This document shows, one piece after another, positions 1 to 7,495 of a DNA stretch of 9,415 nucleotides (positions within the stretch are counted from its first letter, which is position 1; each line of letters opens with the position of its first letter). The position numbers and the translations under genes were made by a program. Source of the DNA: Galbitalea sp036495225 (lineage in GTDB: Bacteria > Actinomycetota > Actinomycetes > Actinomycetales > Microbacteriaceae); contig DASXNG010000275.1 of the NCBI GenBank assembly GCA_036495225.1, positions 1 through 9,415 on the forward strand. The letters run 5' to 3'. The notes beneath the pieces were generated by a model. It was given only the letters and a program-made list of their open reading frames with translations. It had not been told where the DNA came from and did no database searches.

Positions 1-705
1 GACTTGAAACTCCCGCACGGTTTCGAGTGATAGTTCGACACGGCTGGTGCCACTGTAGCGATCGTTGTTGTCCAGTCCGTCTATCGTCAGCATGTTGCTC
101 CGCGGGCGCAACCCGGCGAAGCTGAACCCGCTATCCGGCAGGGGCGATTTCGCCTGCGACGCAGCACCAGCGGGTTGAGCCGAGACGACACCCGGCGCTA
201 ACAAGACGAAGTGCAAGTAGTCGCGGCTCTGCACGGGCAGTTCTTCGATCCGCTCGTTATCGACCGTGGTCGTGGCGGCGGTCTGCCGGATGTCAAGCGG
301 CGGCGATTGGCCGTTGACAGCGACGGTTTGGCCGACTCCAGCCAACTTGAGCGCAATCGCGAGATGCACCGTCTGCCCAATGGTGAGCACCGTGCCGTCT
401 TGAACGAAATCGGTAAACGCGGGAAATGTCACTTGAAGCCGGTAGGTGCCGACCGGCAGCTGCGGAAGCCGAAACGTTCCGGCGCTGTCTGTGGTGCCGG
501 TGCGTGTCTGGTTCGTGTCGGCTTCGCGCACGTGAACGGTCGCGTGGGCCAACACGCCGCCCGTTGAGTCGGTGACCGTTCCTTCGATGACCCCGGTTGG
601 CGTCTGCGCGAACACCGATGCAGGCGTCAATGCGATGACAGCAACAACAAGCAGTTGTTTCGGACTCATATTCACCACGCGACTCCGTACGTTCGATTGA
701 GCCAT
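1..705 (-). CDS. TonB-dependent receptor with CarboxypepD_reg N-terminal domain, partial (first 235 residues)
   Basis: Outer-membrane receptor for TonB-energised uptake of an unidentified large substrate. The frame is open from an ATG at 705 to the left window edge, so the beta-barrel is missing. Residues 14-34 form a signal peptide (hydrophobic run ending VFAQ). Residues about 38-120 are a carboxypeptidase-regulatory-like beta-sandwich (GVIEGTVTDSTGGVL, then SAGTFRLPQLPVGTYRL). Residues about 145-235 look like the start of the plug, with LRPRSNMLTIDGLDNND and ELSLETVREFQV, wording I associate with acidobacterial Oar-like receptors. No clear ribosome binding site precedes 705. An in-frame ATG at 669 (MSPKQLLVV...) gives a more classical signal peptide and has GGTGA just upstream, so it may be the true start. 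The family call is firm; the substrate is unknown. The small membrane protein gene 74 bases upstream on the same strand may be co-transcribed. Confidence 0.88.
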   Translation of the reverse strand, partial: MAQSNVRSRVVNMSPKQLLVVAVIALTPASVFAQTPTGVIEGTVTDSTGGVLAHATVHVREADTNQTRTGTTDSAGTFRLPQLPVGTYRLQVTFPAFTDFVQDGTVLTIGQTVHLAIALKLAGVGQTVAVNGQSPPLDIRQTAATTTVDNERIEELPVQSRDYLHFVLLAPGVVSAQPAGAASQAKSPLPDSGFSFAGLRPRSNMLTIDGLDNNDRYSGTSRVELSLETVREFQV

Positions 706-779
706 ATCCAAATCACTCGTGCATGCCGTACGCACACACAACGACTGGGCACCGTGAGTGAGTCTTGAGCGTGGAGAAG

Positions 780-1100
780 CTAAACGCGCGGGAGCGCGGG
801 CGGGCTGGCGTACGGAGTTGGCGAAATGATCGCTAGTTCTAGGGCTCCGGTCACCACGCTGATGCCGGCATGTAGGAACACGCTCTCCAGTGGAACTCGC
901 ACGCGACGGATGACCGCGGCTGCGACGATAAATCCGACCCCGACACAGAGCACGGCTACAACCAGATTGCTCTCAGTGTCGTTACCGTCTTCGAGCGTGT
1001 GATCCCAATGGTCGAACATCTCCAACGCGGGTGCGCCGATGCACACGGTCAGTAACATCGCCGCGAAGATCCGTTGGAGACGTACACGCACGATACGCAT
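780..1100 (-). CDS. small two-helix inner-membrane protein of unknown function
   Basis: Predicted 106-residue protein. I chose the ATG at 1100 because AAGGTG lies four bases upstream; a GTG at 1118 in the same frame would add six residues but would swallow that ribosome binding site. After a basic start (MRIVRVRLQR), residues about 11-28 form a first hydrophobic segment. A conserved-looking acidic loop follows (EMFDHWDHTLEDGNDTES), then a second membrane helix at about 46-66 followed by RRVRVP. I recall similar small proteins with a DxWDH...NDTE loop near metal-efflux or TonB receptor genes, but I cannot name a family. It lies 74 bases upstream of the TonB receptor gene on the same strand, so a two-gene unit is plausible. 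Weak hydrophobic character continues to the C-terminus. Function unknown. Confidence 0.65.
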   Translation of the reverse strand: MRIVRVRLQRIFAAMLLTVCIGAPALEMFDHWDHTLEDGNDTESNLVVAVLCVGVGFIVAAAVIRRVRVPLESVFLHAGISVVTGALELAIISPTPYASPPALPRV

Positions 1101-1503
1101 CTTACACCTTGAGGACACCGCATGGACTTGGGGTGCCGCTCTGATTGAGCACGACGGCTCGTCATGCCTTGTTCATGTCCCACGACCTAGAATCCGGTTG
1201 TCCGTGTCCCATCGTCCGCCTCTCTACCGGCTCTGGCAGACGGCACTCATTGAGCTGTTCGATGAGCCGCCCCAAAGAGCCCTGACGGTAGGCCGCAATG
1301 AAAATCGCCGCGAAGTCCGTGAATGGGTGAAGGATGTCAAGGCCAACAAAAACGGGGTTGGGGCCGAACCGCCGCGCGCGACCAAGTAGTGCATGCGGGG
1401 TCGAGGGCATGCGATGGCAATCCATACCGTCGTGTCAGAAAGGCGCGATGCAACGGGTTGACGATGAAGTAGTAGGGCTTCGCGCTTGCAGAGAGGACGG
1501 AAC
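1101..1503. other. divergent intergenic region between the small membrane protein and the cytochrome
   Basis: About 400 bases between two divergently transcribed genes, which must hold promoters for both. I could not pick a convincing -35/-10 pair. Frames stay open on both strands (minus 1425-1162, 87 codons; plus 1039-1389), but neither product matches a family I recognise and they overlap each other. A degraded gene cannot be excluded. Confidence 0.4.
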
Positions 1504-3156
1504 ATGAAAGCGTGGAAAGGATTTGTTCTCGGATTGCTCCTCGCAGCAGCCGCCGGCGCGCTCTTTGGAGTCATCTTGGTCCGCCGGGGCTTCCAAGCGA
1601 CCAGCGAACCGTCCCGCATCGAGACGGTGGTCGCTCGCGCCGCGCGAAATCTCTCGATCCCCACGGAGGCGCGAACCGCGACGAATCCCGTGGAAGCTAC
1701 GCCGGAAAACCTTCAGGAGGCCCGCGACGACTATATGGCTCGCTGCCAGCCGTGTCACGGGCGCGATGGCACGGGCGTGACGCCTGTCGGTCAGTCGCTG
1801 TATCCGCGCGTGCCAGACCTTCACTCGACGCAAACGCAGAATCTCACCGACGGCGAGATCCACTACATCATCGAGAATGGCGTCGCATTGACAGGGATGC
1901 CTGCCTGGAGCGCGCCACAACACGCGCAAGTAGATGACACGTGGAAGCTGGTCCTGTTCGTTCGAGGTCTTCGCCCTCTCACAGGATCGGGGCGCGCTCA
2001 GCAGGCGCAGACCGCCACCTCCTCGCATTACGTCGGCTCGCAGGCGTGCCAGACCTGTCACGCGCAAGTCTACGAGCACTGGCAGAAGACGCCCATGGCC
2101 AACGTTGTGCGCGATCCGCACCAGCACCCGGATGCCATCATCCCCGACCTGGCCACCAATAACGTCTCGACATTCTCACTGGACCAGGTCGCATTCGTCT
2201 ACGGGAGTCTGTGGAAGCAGCGTTACTTCACGAAAATCGGCGATGACTACTTTCCCTTGCCCGCGCAGTGGGAGGTCAAGAATAAGAAGTGGAGCAAGTA
2301 CATGGTCCCTCCCACAGGAGGCGACTGGTGGGCCGCGTTCTATCCTCCGGACAATATGCACCGCCCCACCGGCCCTCTGTGCGATGGCTGCCATTCGGTC
2401 GGCTACAACATTCAGACCAAGCAAGTGGCCGAATGGAACGTCGGGTGCGAGCGGTGCCACGGTCCCGGCAGCGAGCACGCCACTCATCCCGCACGCGCCA
2501 ATACACTTAATCCGGCTCACATGGACTATGTTGCTGCCAGCGACACGTGTATCCAGTGCCATTCACAAGGGCAACCGCGCTCGAACCCGATCGAGGGCAA
2601 GTACTACGATTGGCCCGTCGGGTACAACGTCGGTCTCAAGCTCGCGGATTTCTGGAAGCTCGAGGAACACACGCTTGGAGAACCGACCAACTTCCTCTAT
2701 TACCCTGAGGGCACGGCGCACAAGAACCGCATGCAGGGCAACGACTTCGTGCAGAGCGTGATGTACCGGCGGGGCGTCACCTGCTTCGATTGCCACGATG
2801 TGCACGGGACCGACAATTACGCGCAACTGCGAAAGCCCGTCGACACTTTGTGTGTGCAATGCCACGGACCGCGATCGCCGAACGGACCGCGTGCCTCGAC
2901 GCTCGAAGAGCACACGCATCATAAGGACGGCAGCGCCGGCAGTCAGTGCGTGGCCTGCCACATGCCCGCGATCGAGACCGAAGGGCCAGCGGGCACATCC
3001 GTCCACGCGCACACGTTCAGATTCATCACTCCGGAAATGACAGACAAATACAAAATTCCCAATCCCTGTACGAGTTGTCATACCGACAAGTCGACGGAGT
3101 GGGCGCGTCAGGCGCTGACCGGATGGGGCGGCGTTTCACCCTGGCGGACGAACTAG
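1504..3156 (+). CDS. nine-haem c-type cytochrome: class I monohaem domain fused to an octahaem cytochrome c554-like module
   Basis: Predicted 550-residue periplasmic or membrane-anchored electron-transfer protein. ATG 1504 is preferred because GAGAGGA lies just upstream; a TTG at 1486 would place that site inside the gene. Residues 7-26 form an uncleaved-looking signal anchor. Domain 1 (about 70-165) is a class I cytochrome c: C81-x-x-C84-H85 with M132 in GMPAW as probable sixth ligand. Domain 2 (about 174-550) has eight further CXXCH sites with first cysteines at 182, 293, 315, 349, 427, 450, 482 and 522. Its opening (YVGSQACQTCHAQVYEHW) resembles Cytochrome_C554-type proteins. Related acidobacterial proteins, as I remember them, often continue into TPR or HEAT repeats; here the chain stops 24 residues after the last haem site. 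The redox partner or substrate is unknown. It needs the cytochrome c maturation machinery, which is not in the window. Confidence 0.9.
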   Translation: MKAWKGFVLGLLLAAAAGALFGVILVRRGFQATSEPSRIETVVARAARNLSIPTEARTATNPVEATPENLQEARDDYMARCQPCHGRDGTGVTPVGQSLYPRVPDLHSTQTQNLTDGEIHYIIENGVALTGMPAWSAPQHAQVDDTWKLVLFVRGLRPLTGSGRAQQAQTATSSHYVGSQACQTCHAQVYEHWQKTPMANVVRDPHQHPDAIIPDLATNNVSTFSLDQVAFVYGSLWKQRYFTKIGDDYFPLPAQWEVKNKKWSKYMVPPTGGDWWAAFYPPDNMHRPTGPLCDGCHSVGYNIQTKQVAEWNVGCERCHGPGSEHATHPARANTLNPAHMDYVAASDTCIQCHSQGQPRSNPIEGKYYDWPVGYNVGLKLADFWKLEEHTLGEPTNFLYYPEGTAHKNRMQGNDFVQSVMYRRGVTCFDCHDVHGTDNYAQLRKPVDTLCVQCHGPRSPNGPRASTLEEHTHHKDGSAGSQCVACHMPAIETEGPAGTSVHAHTFRFITPEMTDKYKIPNPCTSCHTDKSTEWARQALTGWGGVSPWRTN

Positions 3157-3194
3157 ATTCACTGACGCACGGTCTCCACTCGCCACATTCGATC

Positions 3195-3218
3195 GGCAGC
3201 TGACTTAATTCAGCTGCC
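3195..3218 (+). terminator. hairpin downstream of the cytochrome gene, possible terminator
   Basis: A perfect 9-bp inverted repeat (GGCAGCTGA / TCAGCTGCC) with a six-base CTTAAT loop starts 39 bases after the cytochrome stop. The following bases (TCTATTCT) are only moderately T-rich, so intrinsic termination is likely but not certain. Confidence 0.5.
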
Positions 3219-3605
3219 TCTATTCTGTCCGACGTGAGCTTGTCGGCGTTCTCCGGAGGCGTTCGGCGCCTTGCGGCAACGTCGCGAGACTGAATGCGGC
3301 TGCTTGCCTGTCGGAACTGGCGCAAATCACGACAATCGATACTCTTGAGTGTTCCGTTTTTCTGGTCGCTTTCGTCCATTCGGAGCACTCGATCATCCCA
3401 GCCTGACGGAAACAGCTGGCGGTCGCATGACGTGAGAATTCCCTGCGAGTGTAACCGCCAGTGTAACGATCGGCCAGCACGGGACGAAACAGGGCGCGGG
3501 ATGACATTTCTACGCCGCACGCATCCGGTTCGCAACCAGTGAACTCCGCCCATTCGTTCACGGTTCACGCTCCCTTAATCGCCGCCGGAGTAGCATTGGG
3601 ACGGG
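3219..3605. other. non-coding stretch with no recognisable gene, containing mobile-element end A
   Basis: Between the post-cytochrome hairpin and the permease start I see no recognisable gene. A short plus-strand frame ending at about 3403 and overlapping frames on the minus strand look like chance openings. The right part, from about 3450, is repeat copy A, listed separately. Upstream partners of the permease (adaptor or ATPase) would be expected about here and are absent. Confidence 0.5.
3450..3516 (+). repeat. mobile-element-end repeat, copy A
   Basis: This copy starts at TGTAACCGCCAGTGTAAC and aligns with copy B (4962) over about 67 bases. The first 23 bases differ at one position. After that the match is gapped, through a CGGGACG-rich stretch to TTTCTACGC. 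The flanks to the left of A and B are unrelated, so the TGTAAC edge is a sharp boundary, as expected of an element terminus. TGTAAC is repeated 12 bases apart inside it. No transposase is present beside it. Confidence 0.6.
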
Positions 3606-4823
3606 ATGAATCTCCTGATGATTCCGCGTCTGGCATTCAAAGCCCTCCGACAGAATCTGATGCGGACAGCGCTGACGATGCTCGGGATCATCATCGGTGT
3701 GGGCGCCGTCATTTGCGTGGTCGCCATCGGTGAGGGTGCCTCGGCGAGCGTCGCGCGGGCGATCACGAACATCGGCGCGAACATGATTTGGGTCGAAGCC
3801 GGCAGCATCAACCGATCCGGGGTCCGCACGGGCACCCTCGGCACTCCCAGGCTCACACTCGGTGATTTTGAGGCGATCACGGAGCACATTCCACTCGTGA
3901 CGAACGTGACGCCACAAGCCGACACGCGAGTGCAGGTCGTCTACGGGAACCAGAACTGGAGCACACCGGTGCGGGGCGTCGCGCCGGAATATCTGGCATT
4001 GAAGAACTGGAACGTCGTGCGGGGTGGAATGTATACCGACGTCGATGTGAGCCACGCCAACAACGTGTGTGTCCTGGGGCAGACGGTCGTCGACCAGCTC
4101 TTTGCCGAACAAGATCCCGTGGGCGAAACGATTCGCGTCAACAACGAACCCTGTGTCGTGGTCGGCGTCCTCGAAGTGAAGGGCCAATCAGCGGTCGGCC
4201 AAGATCAGGACGACCAGTTCCTGATGCCGTACACGACGGTGATGAAGAAAATCAAAGGCCAGGTGTTCCTCGACGACATCATGTGCAGTGCCGTGTCGGC
4301 GAGTGCGGTGGCTCAGGCCGAGGACGAGATCACCGCATTGATCCGTGAGCGCCATCACATTCGTCCGGGCACGGATGACGACTTCAATCTAAGGCATCCC
4401 ACCGAGATCGCCGAGGCCGTCAAGCAGTCCACGCAGACCATGGAGGCCTTGCTCGCGGCGGTCGCCTCGGTGTCGCTGATCGTCGGCGGCATCGGGATCA
4501 TGAATATCATGCTGGTCTCAGTCACCGAGCGGACGCGGGAGATCGGGTTGCGACAAGCGGTTGGCGCGCGTGGGCGCGACGTCCTCCGTCAGTTCCTCGC
4601 GGAAGCGGTGATGCTCAGCCTCATCGGCGGCGGCATCGGAATCGGGCTGGGGACCATGGGAGCGAACGCAATAGCGAATGCGTTCCAATGGCCGACGCAC
4701 GTCTCCTCAGATGCCATCCTGCTCGCGTTCGGCTGCTCGGCAGCCATCGGGATGTTCTTTGGCTACTATCCCGCTCGAAAGGCCGCCCGACTCGATCCCA
4801 TCGAGGCCTTGCGATTCGAATGA
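3606..4823 (+). CDS. MacB/FtsX-type ABC transporter permease
   Basis: A 405-residue inner-membrane permease of the MacB-like type VII ABC class, which couples cytoplasmic ATP hydrolysis to periplasmic extrusion of peptides, antibiotics or lipoprotein cargo. Residues about 22-45 form TM1, with the family-typical TALTMLGIIIGVGAV. Residues about 50-280 are the periplasmic MacB_PCD domain. TM2 (283-306), TM3 (331-356) and TM4 (370-388) form the FtsX domain, with TERTREIGLRQAVGARG between TM2 and TM3 and the C-terminal signature ARKAARLDPIEALRFE. The length is normal and no lesion is seen. The ATG at 3606 follows GGGACGGG; an in-frame ATG at 3618 is an alternative. No ATPase or adaptor gene adjoins it. 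The next frame overlaps its stop by ATGA, so this was part of an operon now truncated on both sides. Substrate unknown. Confidence 0.92.
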   Translation: MNLLMIPRLAFKALRQNLMRTALTMLGIIIGVGAVICVVAIGEGASASVARAITNIGANMIWVEAGSINRSGVRTGTLGTPRLTLGDFEAITEHIPLVTNVTPQADTRVQVVYGNQNWSTPVRGVAPEYLALKNWNVVRGGMYTDVDVSHANNVCVLGQTVVDQLFAEQDPVGETIRVNNEPCVVVGVLEVKGQSAVGQDQDDQFLMPYTTVMKKIKGQVFLDDIMCSAVSASAVAQAEDEITALIRERHHIRPGTDDDFNLRHPTEIAEAVKQSTQTMEALLAAVASVSLIVGGIGIMNIMLVSVTERTREIGLRQAVGARGRDVLRQFLAEAVMLSLIGGGIGIGLGTMGANAIANAFQWPTHVSSDAILLAFGCSAAIGMFFGYYPARKAARLDPIEALRFE

Positions 4824-4966
4824 GACTCATCCTTCCGGCAGCGGTTCTTGCCCTCTTCGCGATACAGCTGCCGTCCGGCTCGGAGCCCCTCCTCCTCGTG
4901 CAATCGATCGATCTGCCCGAGCCGTGGAGTTTGTCGGGCGTGGCTGGCAAGCGCCTGTTTGTGTAA
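4820..4966 (+). pseudogene. 5' remnant of a secreted YVTN-type beta-propeller protein gene, truncated by repeat B
   Basis: The ATG overlaps the permease stop (ATGA), the classic sign of translational coupling. The 48 residues begin with a signal peptide (MRLILPAAVLALFAIQLPSG). They continue with VQSIDLP and end with AGKRLFV, wording typical of the first blade of YVTN/NHL-like beta-propellers (usually ...IDLPGVEG...GKRLFVAAL). The frame ends at a TAA inside TGTGTAACC, the first bases of repeat copy B. The element end therefore replaces the rest of the gene; a whole propeller protein would be around 300 residues. The propeller assignment rests on a short stretch and is an inference. The 3' remainder was not found in the window. 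Confidence 0.55.
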
Positions 4967-5030
4967 CCGTCAGTGTAACGATCGCGACGACGCGGGACGG
5001 AACGGGACGCGCGGGACAGACTTTCTGCGC
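4962..5030 (+). repeat. mobile-element-end repeat, copy B
   Basis: This copy begins TGTAACCGTCAGTGTAAC, preceded by TG, and aligns with copy A for about 67-69 bases. Its interior holds three variants of GCGGGAC in a row (4992-5017). It sits exactly at the point where the beta-propeller reading frame breaks off, which supports its being an element terminus. No transposase-like frame follows before the carbonic anhydrase gene. Confidence 0.6.
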
Positions 5031-5227
5031 TTCAGCGGTGATCGCTTATCAGGTTGCGGCCGTGAAGCAGTTTGATCGCGCGAGTTCTGGCCGGGTTTTG
5101 CGGATCTTGAGGGCGATCAGGCGTGCCACAACATGACCGCTTGTTCGTGGTGAGTGTGCCGACGACCGCACCCTTCCGGCTTCTTCGGGTCCGGGCGCGA
5201 TCAATCGACGCAAAGTAGTGGCGCCCT
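5031..5227. other. non-coding stretch between repeat B and the carbonic anhydrase stop
   Basis: About 200 bases with no recognisable gene; minus-strand frames here extend antisense out of the carbonic anhydrase gene and look spurious. It may be leftover interior of the element whose end is repeat B. No convincing terminator for the minus-strand genes was found. Confidence 0.35.
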
Positions 5228-6001
5228 TTACTTCGACGCCAGCACTGTGCGGCCGTGGAGCGGTTGTGTCGGCCTGGCGTCGGCCGGGTAGATCGCGGTA
5301 AATGCGGCGACCTGTTCCGGAGAGATGGCCACGGGCGTCTTCAGCACAAACCACGTCACGTTCTCGCTGCAGGGCGGCGTGGTGAGCGATCCGGTGACGC
5401 TAAAGTAGCCGCGGTCGGCGGGAAGCAGTCCGGTCGCATCTACCTGCACGTCATCTAACATCTGCTCCGGCCCTTCTTTCGACGGCAGGTGCTGCCACAC
5501 CGTCGCGAAGGCCGAGTTCGCACGGCCCGCGTCGAGCAGCACCGCGACCACCGCGAGTCGACCATCTGCAGCGGCGTGCACCAGATGCAACTCCATCGCA
5601 TAGGCCCGGCCGTTGATCTTTTCCTCGCTCGGGTGGTGGAAGTGGAACTGCTTCAACTCGTAGCGCGTGCCGCCGACAGTGATGAAGCTGCCGGGCGCGT
5701 AATTCACCTCGATCGTATGCCCGTTGTTGACGATGTGGAGCGGTGTGGCGCGGTAGGCGAACTGAATCGCGGGAAGATCCGAGAGCTTCGGCGCACGGAT
5801 GTCGATCGGGGATTGATGTTGGCCCTGCTGACACATGGCGAAGCTCGGATCGAGTGCGCCCCAGTGAGTTGGACCCTCCGCGCCGTTGTAGCCCCAGTGC
5901 GGTCCCGCGTGCTCCTGAGCGAAAAGCGCGCCAGCGACGCACGCGAAAATCGCGAGCACTCCGCAGGTGAGCGTGACGCGTCGACTCGTCAAGGTGGTCA
6001 T
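5228..6001 (-). CDS. periplasmic alpha-class carbonic anhydrase
   Basis: A zinc enzyme interconverting CO2 and bicarbonate, exported to the periplasm. The 257 residues start at ATG 6001, preceded by GAGGAGGAT, a strong ribosome binding site. Residues 1-29 are a signal peptide ending LFAQ. The active site looks complete. Zinc ligands H120 and H122 lie in QFHFHHPSE, and H139 in MELHLVH. The outer-shell E137 and a gate-keeper threonine in SLTTPPC (T207/T208) are present. H95 in NNGH matches the proton-shuttle histidine (H64 of human enzyme II). C57 and C211 match the conserved bacterial disulfide pair, and QSPIDI (63-68) is the family signature. It lies 96 bases downstream of the porin gene on the same strand with no terminator seen between them, so the two are probably co-transcribed. 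A catalytically active enzyme is expected. Confidence 0.96.
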   Translation of the reverse strand: MTTLTSRRVTLTCGVLAIFACVAGALFAQEHAGPHWGYNGAEGPTHWGALDPSFAMCQQGQHQSPIDIRAPKLSDLPAIQFAYRATPLHIVNNGHTIEVNYAPGSFITVGGTRYELKQFHFHHPSEEKINGRAYAMELHLVHAAADGRLAVVAVLLDAGRANSAFATVWQHLPSKEGPEQMLDDVQVDATGLLPADRGYFSVTGSLTTPPCSENVTWFVLKTPVAISPEQVAAFTAIYPADARPTQPLHGRTVLASK

Positions 6002-6097
6002 GCGTCTATCCTCCTCGTTTTTTGGACCGACGTTGGAGAACCGCTCTAGTCTCGGGCGCTCGCCTCATCGCGGATCTGTTCGGCGGACTGCATCTGG

Positions 6098-7495
6098 TCA
6101 CGGCAGGAAATACCGGACGTTCATGTAGAGCATGTTCACCGCCGCGTCGGCCGGCGTGCCCGCCGGTACCGAGAACGGCGTGCGCCGGACGTGCGAGTAC
6201 TGCACCATGAACTGGATGCCGCCGATCTTCGGATCGCGAAACAACGTCTGGGTGACGCCTGCCGTGGCTTCGCCGACTCGTTCGTTCGCGGTCGTCGAAC
6301 CCGGCACACCGAATCCGATCGCGCTGCCGTCGACGTCGCTGGTCACGGCGCGATCGGCGCGGGCCTCACTGTAATAGCCGTACAGGTTCGTCTTGCTGGC
6401 GGCCTGAATCTCCGTGCCGATCAAGTACGACCGCGTGTTCACGAGCGTGAGGCTCGCGTCCGGGTTCACGATAAAGTCCGGGAGGTTCGTGTTGGCGAGA
6501 TAGCGGCCGCCGCCGGAACTCCAGAAGCCAGTGGCCACCACCCGAACCAAGGGCGCCGGTTCGAGCGCGACGTTCACGGCGCCGCCGGTCGCCGTTTTCT
6601 TGAACGTCGAGTCGGTCGCGAGGTTGTAGGTCTTGAAGCTGCGCACAAGAACGGCCCCTTCGATGTGCTGATGCGTGCGGCCGGTCTTCGGGTCAAGCGC
6701 CACTTTGCCGATGATGTCGGGAAACGGATTCGGCACATCGTTGGCCGAGGAGCCGGCATCGACCTCGCCGGACGGAAATGCCGCGGGCAATTTGACGCCG
6801 CTGCCGACGTATTGATCCGGGTTTTCGATCGAGACCGCGGCGGTCACGATGTCGCTGGGATGGGTGGTCAGCCGAAACTGCATCGTCCGTCCCCACGTCA
6901 GTCCCGGCTGGTAGTTCGGATCGACCGTCTGGCTGAAGAACACGTCAGCGGTCTCGGGCGACAGCCGGTTGCGATTCGGCGTCATCAGGCTCCACGCTTG
7001 ACCGGCGAGGAACTCGAATCCGCCGAACCGAAACTGACCCCAGAAGACACGCATCCGCAACGTGTTGGAATTGGTCGTGACGCTGAGGCCGTTCGGCGCC
7101 TGGCCGAGGAAGTCGACTTCCAGCGCGGCCTTCAGATCGGCCCCACCGTGCGTGGCGGTCGCCTCGAGCGTGAGCCGCGAGTTCTGCGCCGAGAACTGCG
7201 TATCGTTCATGTGGCCCTGGACCGTATTGCCGAACGGGATGGTGCCGAACGATGTCCCGAGGCCGCTGCTGGTGTTCGCATCGCGACGGATCGCGGTGGC
7301 ATCGATGAACCCCCCGATCAACAAGTCGGCGTCGCCGACGTGAATGGCCAATGGCGACGTCGGCGCGGCGCTGTCCGGCTGTTGCGTCAGGGAATCGGGC
7401 GGTGGCGCTGTTTGCGCCGAGACGGGGCCATTGAGAAGCAGCAGGATCGCGGCCAATACCGTTCCTCGCGTGAACCACTGAACGACGATGCACAT
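6098..7495 (-). CDS. outer-membrane porin-like beta-barrel protein (DcaP-like)
   Basis: A 465-residue secreted protein with a signal peptide (residues 1-28, ending GPVSAQ) and a low-complexity Pro/Ser/Gln linker (29-47). After these come alternating-residue strands typical of porins (LLIGGFIDATAI, SRLTLEATA, LKAALEVDFLG, FEFLAGQAWSLMTP). The end, MLYMNVRYFLP, carries a near-terminal aromatic as in barrel proteins folded by BamA. The layout resembles DcaP-type trimeric porins, which in other bacteria pass small anions or dicarboxylates; that family assignment is tentative. ATG 7495 follows GAGGG eight bases upstream. It is the first gene of a probable two-gene unit with the carbonic anhydrase, so passage of bicarbonate or carboxylates is a reasonable but unproven guess. 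No lesions seen. Confidence 0.85.
   Translation of the reverse strand: MCIVVQWFTRGTVLAAILLLLNGPVSAQTAPPPDSLTQQPDSAAPTSPLAIHVGDADLLIGGFIDATAIRRDANTSSGLGTSFGTIPFGNTVQGHMNDTQFSAQNSRLTLEATATHGGADLKAALEVDFLGQAPNGLSVTTNSNTLRMRVFWGQFRFGGFEFLAGQAWSLMTPNRNRLSPETADVFFSQTVDPNYQPGLTWGRTMQFRLTTHPSDIVTAAVSIENPDQYVGSGVKLPAAFPSGEVDAGSSANDVPNPFPDIIGKVALDPKTGRTHQHIEGAVLVRSFKTYNLATDSTFKKTATGGAVNVALEPAPLVRVVATGFWSSGGGRYLANTNLPDFIVNPDASLTLVNTRSYLIGTEIQAASKTNLYGYYSEARADRAVTSDVDGSAIGFGVPGSTTANERVGEATAGVTQTLFRDPKIGGIQFMVQYSHVRRTPFSVPAGTPADAAVNMLYMNVRYFLP

Noticed and set aside
1162..1425. Minus-strand 87-codon frame in the divergent intergenic region
   Set aside because: The translation matches no family I know, there is no ribosome binding site, and plus-strand frames are equally open over the same bases. 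It may be a relic but cannot be supported.
1435..2127. 230-codon minus-strand frame opposite the cytochrome
   Set aside because: It is antisense to a gene with nine CXXCH motifs in frame; the translation shows no recognisable domain.
3026..3568. 180-codon minus-strand frame spanning the cytochrome 3' end and the gap before the permease
   Set aside because: It is partly antisense to the cytochrome, crosses repeat A and the hairpin, and is rich in Arg and Ser without any motif.
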